From positions 776,263-840,262 of the forward strand of contig NZ_SNTZ01000001.1 of the NCBI RefSeq assembly GCF_004916895.1: a DNA stretch of 64,000 nt. The letters are read 5' to 3'. Every line of letters begins with the position of its first letter. Position 1 is the first letter of the stretch. The DNA is from Flagellimonas alvinocaridis. GTDB taxonomy: Bacteria; Bacteroidota; Bacteroidia; Flavobacteriales; Flavobacteriaceae. The position numbers and the translations under genes were made by a program. Below, one piece after another: positions 60,425-64,000 of the stretch. Below the pieces are notes generated by a model, which was given only the letters and a program-made list of their open reading frames with translations, was not told the origin of the DNA and did not search any database.

Positions 60425-62839
60425 ATGCACAAACCAACCCTGATCCTATTTTTTTTATTGTTTTCCGTTATACTTTTCGCCCAAGATGTTACTGTATGGG
60501 ATGCTGATTCAGGAACACCTATAGACAATATTGCCGTTTTTAATAAAGACAGGACCAAGACTACGGTAACCGATTCCAATGGAAAATGCGATTTGAGGTT
60601 TTTTTCGATGACAGAGAAAATTACGTTCCAGCATATTAGTTACGAGACATATACAATTACCAAGTCGCAGATAGAAAAAAAGGGAAACCGGATATATCTG
60701 CATCTTAAATCAGAAGAATTGCAGGAAGTGATTCTTTCAGTCTCGAAATGGGAACAACAAAAGAAGAAGATACCGCAAAAAATTGAAACTCTGGATGCAC
60801 GCAGCATAGCATTCACCAGTCCGCAGACTTCGGCAGACTTGCTGCAGAACAGCGGAAAAGTATTTGTACAGAAAAGTCAATTAGGCGGAGGTAGCCCCAT
60901 GATTAGAGGTTTTGCAACCAATAGATTGCTGCTTTCAGTGGATGGGGTTCGCATGAACAATGCCATTTTTAGGGGAGGCAACCTACAAAATGTGATTTCC
61001 ATTGACCCATTTACGATAAAAAAGACCGAAGTTATTTTTGGCCCGGGATCCGTTATTTATGGGAGTGACGCAATGGGGGGAGTAATGAACTTCTATACCC
61101 AGAACCCTCATTTTTCATATACGGATAGTTTGGTATTTTCTGGAAGTGCCCAGTATAGATTTGCTTCCGCCAATAATGAAAGTACAACTCATGTGGACTT
61201 TAATTTGGGACAGCAAAATTGGGCGTCCTACACGAGCATTACCTACAATGATTTTGATGATCTGAAAATGGGTAAGCATGGCCCAGATTCGTATCTGCGG
61301 AACAACTATGTGGTGCGTCGCAATAATACGGACGTTTTGGTGGCAAATGACGACCCCAAGAAACAGATTGTATCAGGATATGATCAAATCAACATATTGC
61401 AAAAATTCACCTATAAGCCCAGCAATAGTTGGAACTACGACTTGGGACTATACTATTCGGAAACTTCGGATTATTCGCGTTACGATAGGTTGATTCGTCC
61501 TGCCGGAGATGGACTGGGGCTACGCTCCGCGGAATGGTATTACGGGCCACAGAAATGGTTCATGGGAAATTTTCAGGTCACCAAAAAGGGGAACAATAAG
61601 TTTTACGACGGAGTAAAGCTCACCACCGCCTACCAATTTTTTGAAGAGAGCAGGCACGACAGAGGTTTTGGTGATGTAGAGTTGTTTTCAACCAAGGAGA
61701 AAGTGGATGCCCTTTCGATGAATTTGGATTTTGAGAATAAAAAATTGGGCAAACTGCACCTATATTATGGAGGGGAATATGTGTTCAACAAGGTAAATTC
61801 CACAGGGAGTCAGAGGAATATCGAGACCAATGTTGTTGACCGGACGGCCTCCCGATATCCAGATGGGGCCACATGGCAAACCTTGGCAGGGTACATCAAC
61901 GGAGAGTATGATCTAAAACCCAATTTTACCATATTGTCAGGCATTCGATACAGTCAGGTTTGGGTAGATGCGGTATTTGAGAAGACCTTTTATCCCTTTC
62001 CTTTTGATCAGGCCGATTTGATAACGGGGGCACTGACCGGAAGCTTGGGGGTCAGTTGGTTTCCCAAAGCGGATTTGCAGGTGACCCTAAATGGCTCAAC
62101 AGGGTTTAGGGCCCCGAACATTGATGATATTGGAAAGATATTTGACTCCGAACCGGGCTCCGTGGTGGTGCCTAACCCCGATTTGGAACCCGAATATGCC
62201 TATAATGGGGAGATAGGCATCCGGAAAAATTTTCAGGATAAACTGGTCTTGAAAGGTGCCGCTTTTTATACCTATTTGGTAGATGCTTTGGTCCGAAGGG
62301 ATTTTACCTTCAATGGGCAAACAGAAATTGAATACAATGGGGAACCGAGTAATGTACAGGCTATCCAAAATGCCGCAAAGGCTTATGTGTATGGTTTTGA
62401 ATTTGGTGTTGAAGCTTATTTGGATGACCATTGGTCCCTGATATCCAACCTTACCCTAACCGAAGGAACAGAAGAGGACGACGATGGTACTGATAGCCCG
62501 GCCCGACATGCGGCACCCACTTTTGGAGATGTGCATTTAATTTGGCAAAATCAAAAACTTAAAGCCGATGTCTTTGTAAATTATAATGGAGAAATCAGCA
62601 ATGAAGATTTGGCAATTTCTGAGCAGGGTAAGACCTATATTTATGCCAGTGATGCCAATGGGAACCCATACGCTCCCTCATGGTACACGCTAAACTTTAA
62701 ATCCCAATACCAGATATCCAATGCTATAAAGGCAACCTTGGGACTGGAAAACATGACGAACCAGCGATACCGTACATACTCTTCGGGTATTGTGGCCCCG
62801 GGGACCAATCTTATTTTGGGCTTGGGGTATGTTTTCTAA
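60425..62839 (+). CDS. TonB-dependent receptor with N-terminal carboxypeptidase-regulatory-like domain
   Basis: 804 residues from the ATG at 60425, with signal peptide MHKPTLILFFLLFSVILFAQ. Residues ~20-95 form the CarboxypepD_reg-like domain (TVWDADSGTPIDNIAVFN), ~105-230 the plug (QTSADLLQNSGKVFVQKSQLGGGSPMIRGFATNRLLLSVDGVRMNN in outline), then the barrel ending GLENMTNQRYRTYSSGIVAPGTNLILGLGYVF. The plug resembles haem/haemoglobin receptors and siderophore receptors; the ligand is undecided. The terminal Phe is typical of Bam substrates. Confidence 0.93.
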   Translation: MHKPTLILFFLLFSVILFAQDVTVWDADSGTPIDNIAVFNKDRTKTTVTDSNGKCDLRFFSMTEKITFQHISYETYTITKSQIEKKGNRIYLHLKSEELQEVILSVSKWEQQKKKIPQKIETLDARSIAFTSPQTSADLLQNSGKVFVQKSQLGGGSPMIRGFATNRLLLSVDGVRMNNAIFRGGNLQNVISIDPFTIKKTEVIFGPGSVIYGSDAMGGVMNFYTQNPHFSYTDSLVFSGSAQYRFASANNESTTHVDFNLGQQNWASYTSITYNDFDDLKMGKHGPDSYLRNNYVVRRNNTDVLVANDDPKKQIVSGYDQINILQKFTYKPSNSWNYDLGLYYSETSDYSRYDRLIRPAGDGLGLRSAEWYYGPQKWFMGNFQVTKKGNNKFYDGVKLTTAYQFFEESRHDRGFGDVELFSTKEKVDALSMNLDFENKKLGKLHLYYGGEYVFNKVNSTGSQRNIETNVVDRTASRYPDGATWQTLAGYINGEYDLKPNFTILSGIRYSQVWVDAVFEKTFYPFPFDQADLITGALTGSLGVSWFPKADLQVTLNGSTGFRAPNIDDIGKIFDSEPGSVVVPNPDLEPEYAYNGEIGIRKNFQDKLVLKGAAFYTYLVDALVRRDFTFNGQTEIEYNGEPSNVQAIQNAAKAYVYGFEFGVEAYLDDHWSLISNLTLTEGTEEDDDGTDSPARHAAPTFGDVHLIWQNQKLKADVFVNYNGEISNEDLAISEQGKTYIYASDANGNPYAPSWYTLNFKSQYQISNAIKATLGLENMTNQRYRTYSSGIVAPGTNLILGLGYVF

Positions 62840-62843
62840 AATA

Positions 62844-62871
62844 AAAAAGGCACGGAATTCCGTGCCTTTTT
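62844..62871. terminator. Bidirectional terminator after the TonB receptor
   Basis: AAAAAGGCACGGAATTCCGTGCCTTTTT is described by its perfect 28-bp palindrome (arms AAAAAGGCACGGAA, no unpaired loop). It serves the convergent genes on both sides. Confidence 0.9.
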
Positions 62872-62890
62872 CCATATGTATCGCTCTTGA

Positions 62891-63190
62891 CTAGATTTTC
62901 ACACTATCAATGGCTTTTTTGGCCGCTTCTTTAGTCTTGTCCATGGCTTCCTCTCCAGCTTTTTTAAGGCTATCCAAAGCTTTTTCACCCATTTCTTGTG
63001 CTTCTTTTCCGGCTTCTTTGATGGCATCGCCCGCATCTTTTGCGGCATCCTCAAGGCTTTCACCAGCATCCTCAAGGGCTTCAGTAGCTTCCTCGGAAGC
63101 TTCTTTTGCTTTGTCAGATGCCTCCTTACAGGACGTCAGCACAGACATGGATAAGGACAGGGCCATAACAGTAATAAAAACTTTTTTCAT
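62891..63190 (-). CDS. Ala/Glu/Lys-rich coiled-coil lipoprotein
   Basis: 99 residues. The lipoprotein signal MKKVFITVMALSLSMSVLTSC is followed by ~75 residues made almost only of Ala, Glu, Lys, Asp, Ser and Gly in 11- or 7-residue periods (ASEEATEALEDAGESLEDAAK). This is an amphipathic helix like apolipoproteins or LEA proteins. The codons are normal for the neighbourhood. No function is known. Confidence 0.75.
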   Translation of the reverse strand: MKKVFITVMALSLSMSVLTSCKEASDKAKEASEEATEALEDAGESLEDAAKDAGDAIKEAGKEAQEMGEKALDSLKKAGEEAMDKTKEAAKKAIDSVKI

Positions 63191-63328
63191 GTTTACATGG
63201 TTTAGTGTTAATCCTGTTAAGATATATAATTTAAGATAAATGGAAGATTTTGATTATATCATATTTAGGTTAAGGATATTAAGTGAATACTAATGCCTTT
63301 TCAGGAGGTGTAATTCCATCTAAATTTA

Positions 63329-63336
63329 TAATTTTG
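63329..63336 (+). promoter_or_regulatory. -7 box of ileS
   Basis: TAATTTTG fits TAnnTTTG, 34 bp before the ileS start codon. A -33 TTTG is not obvious. Confidence 0.45.
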
Positions 63337-63370
63337 CAAACTTGGAATTCTAGAAGAAGTAGCAGTAGAT

Positions 63371-64000
63371 ATGAAGTTTGCGGAATATAAGGGATTGGAT
63401 TTACCAAAGGTATCGGAAGAAGTTCTGGACTTTTGGAAGAAGAACCAGATTTTTGAAAAAAGTGTTTCCACAAGGGAGGGCAAGGAAAGTTATGTGTTTT
63501 ATGAAGGGCCGCCTTCCGCAAACGGTATGCCGGGCATTCACCACGTAATGGCCCGTACCATTAAGGATATTTTCCCTCGGTACAAGACCATGAAAGGTTT
63601 TCAGGTAAAGCGTAAAGCCGGTTGGGACACCCATGGCCTACCCATTGAGATTGGGGTGGAAAAAGAACTTGGGATTACCAAGGAAGACATTGGAAAGAAA
63701 ATCTCAGTTGAAGAATATAATGCTGCTTGTAAAAAGGCGGTAATGCGTTATACGGATGTCTGGAACGAGATGACCGAGAAAATTGGGTATTGGGTAGATA
63801 TGGATGACCCCTACATCACCTACAAGCCCAAATATATGGAGTCCGTTTGGTGGTTGTTGAAGCAAATCTATGACAAGGGACTGTTGTACAAAGGCTACAC
63901 CATTCAGCCCTATTCACCAAAGGCGGGTACCGGATTGAGTTCCCATGAACTCAACCAACCAGGGACCTACCAAGATGTGACGGATACCACAGTTACGGCC
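63371..64000 (+). CDS. ileS: Isoleucine--tRNA ligase, 5' part
   Basis: The first 210 codons are present and the frame runs off the window end. The start MKFAEYKGLDLPKVSEEVL leads to the class I HIGH-type signature in PPSANGMPGIHHVMART (PSANGMPGIHH) and GWDTHGLPIEI. These match IleRS rather than ValRS or LeuRS. The KMSKS motif and the C-terminal domains lie beyond the window. Confidence 0.96.
   Translation, partial: MKFAEYKGLDLPKVSEEVLDFWKKNQIFEKSVSTREGKESYVFYEGPPSANGMPGIHHVMARTIKDIFPRYKTMKGFQVKRKAGWDTHGLPIEIGVEKELGITKEDIGKKISVEEYNAACKKAVMRYTDVWNEMTEKIGYWVDMDDPYITYKPKYMESVWWLLKQIYDKGLLYKGYTIQPYSPKAGTGLSSHELNQPGTYQDVTDTTVTA

Noticed and set aside
1..64000. CRISPR arrays, tRNA or rRNA genes, insertion sequences or prophage
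   Set aside because: I saw no regularly spaced repeats, cloverleaf-like tracts, transposase or integrase sequences, or phage structural genes. A tRNAscan or Infernal run would settle RNA genes.

Overview
The window looks like a chromosomal segment of a marine Flavobacteriaceae bacterium (Bacteroidota), closest in style to Muricauda/Allomuricauda. This rests on gene families and promoter style, not on a marker search. Supporting signs are a complete Bacteroides-type aerotolerance (Bat) operon, an MFP/RND/OMF efflux set with a GbsR-type regulator, flavobacterial lipoproteins, a recO lacking zinc-finger cysteines, and -7 boxes of the Bacteroidetes form TAnnTTTG with few Shine-Dalgarno sequences. 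Coding density is high. I see no rRNA, tRNA, IS element, prophage or CRISPR array.

Layout. 0-7 kb (minus): an efflux operon gbsR-like > adaptor > RND permease > outer membrane factor > tetR, with a regulator at each end. 7-8.7 kb: a ceramidase-like membrane protein overlapping pheS. 8.7-13.4 kb: two SulP anion transporters around a beta-carbonic anhydrase, a probable inorganic carbon module. 13.4-22.5 kb: moxR, DUF58, a BatD-like gene and batA, B, C, D, E in one minus-strand operon. 22.6-25.4 kb (plus): aldo/keto reductase, SDR and an AlbA_2-domain protein. 25.4-28.3 kb (minus): fructokinase then amylosucrase, a sucrose-splitting pair. 28.4-32 kb: phosphoesterase, acyl-ACP desaturase, a helix-hairpin-helix protein, a gene-poor interval with a possible 28-residue ORF and strong hairpins, and a secreted protein.

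32-36 kb (minus): 3-hydroxyanthranilate dioxygenase, a DUF1304 protein, an ALDH7-like dehydrogenase, a CAP-domain lipoprotein and CvpA. 36-39.3 kb: glpD (plus) meets gpsA (minus) with overlapping stop codons. 39.4-44 kb: a lipoprotein, an AraC regulator divergent from a phytanoyl-CoA dioxygenase-like gene, and a third SulP transporter. 44-49.5 kb (minus): mostly small exported proteins (DinB, VOC-YCII fusion, YCII, META domains, SnoaL-like, cytochrome c). 49.5-55.6 kb: YheT hydrolase, bestrophin, nitronate monooxygenase, thioesterase, EamA transporter, ArsC-like protein, racemase and an ArsR-like regulator. 55.7-64 kb: DinB, a DUF3298 lipoprotein, a cystathionine gamma-synthase-type enzyme, gdhA, recO, a TonB receptor, an Ala/Lys/Glu-rich lipoprotein and the 5' part of ileS, cut by the window edge.

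No wholly new multi-gene defence or mobile system stands out. The most unusual points are the dual-regulator efflux operon with a visible promoter/operator, the SulP-carbonic anhydrase-SulP cluster, the 30.8-31.1 kb interval, convergent gene pairs whose stop codons share four bases, and several clean inverted or direct repeats in promoter regions.
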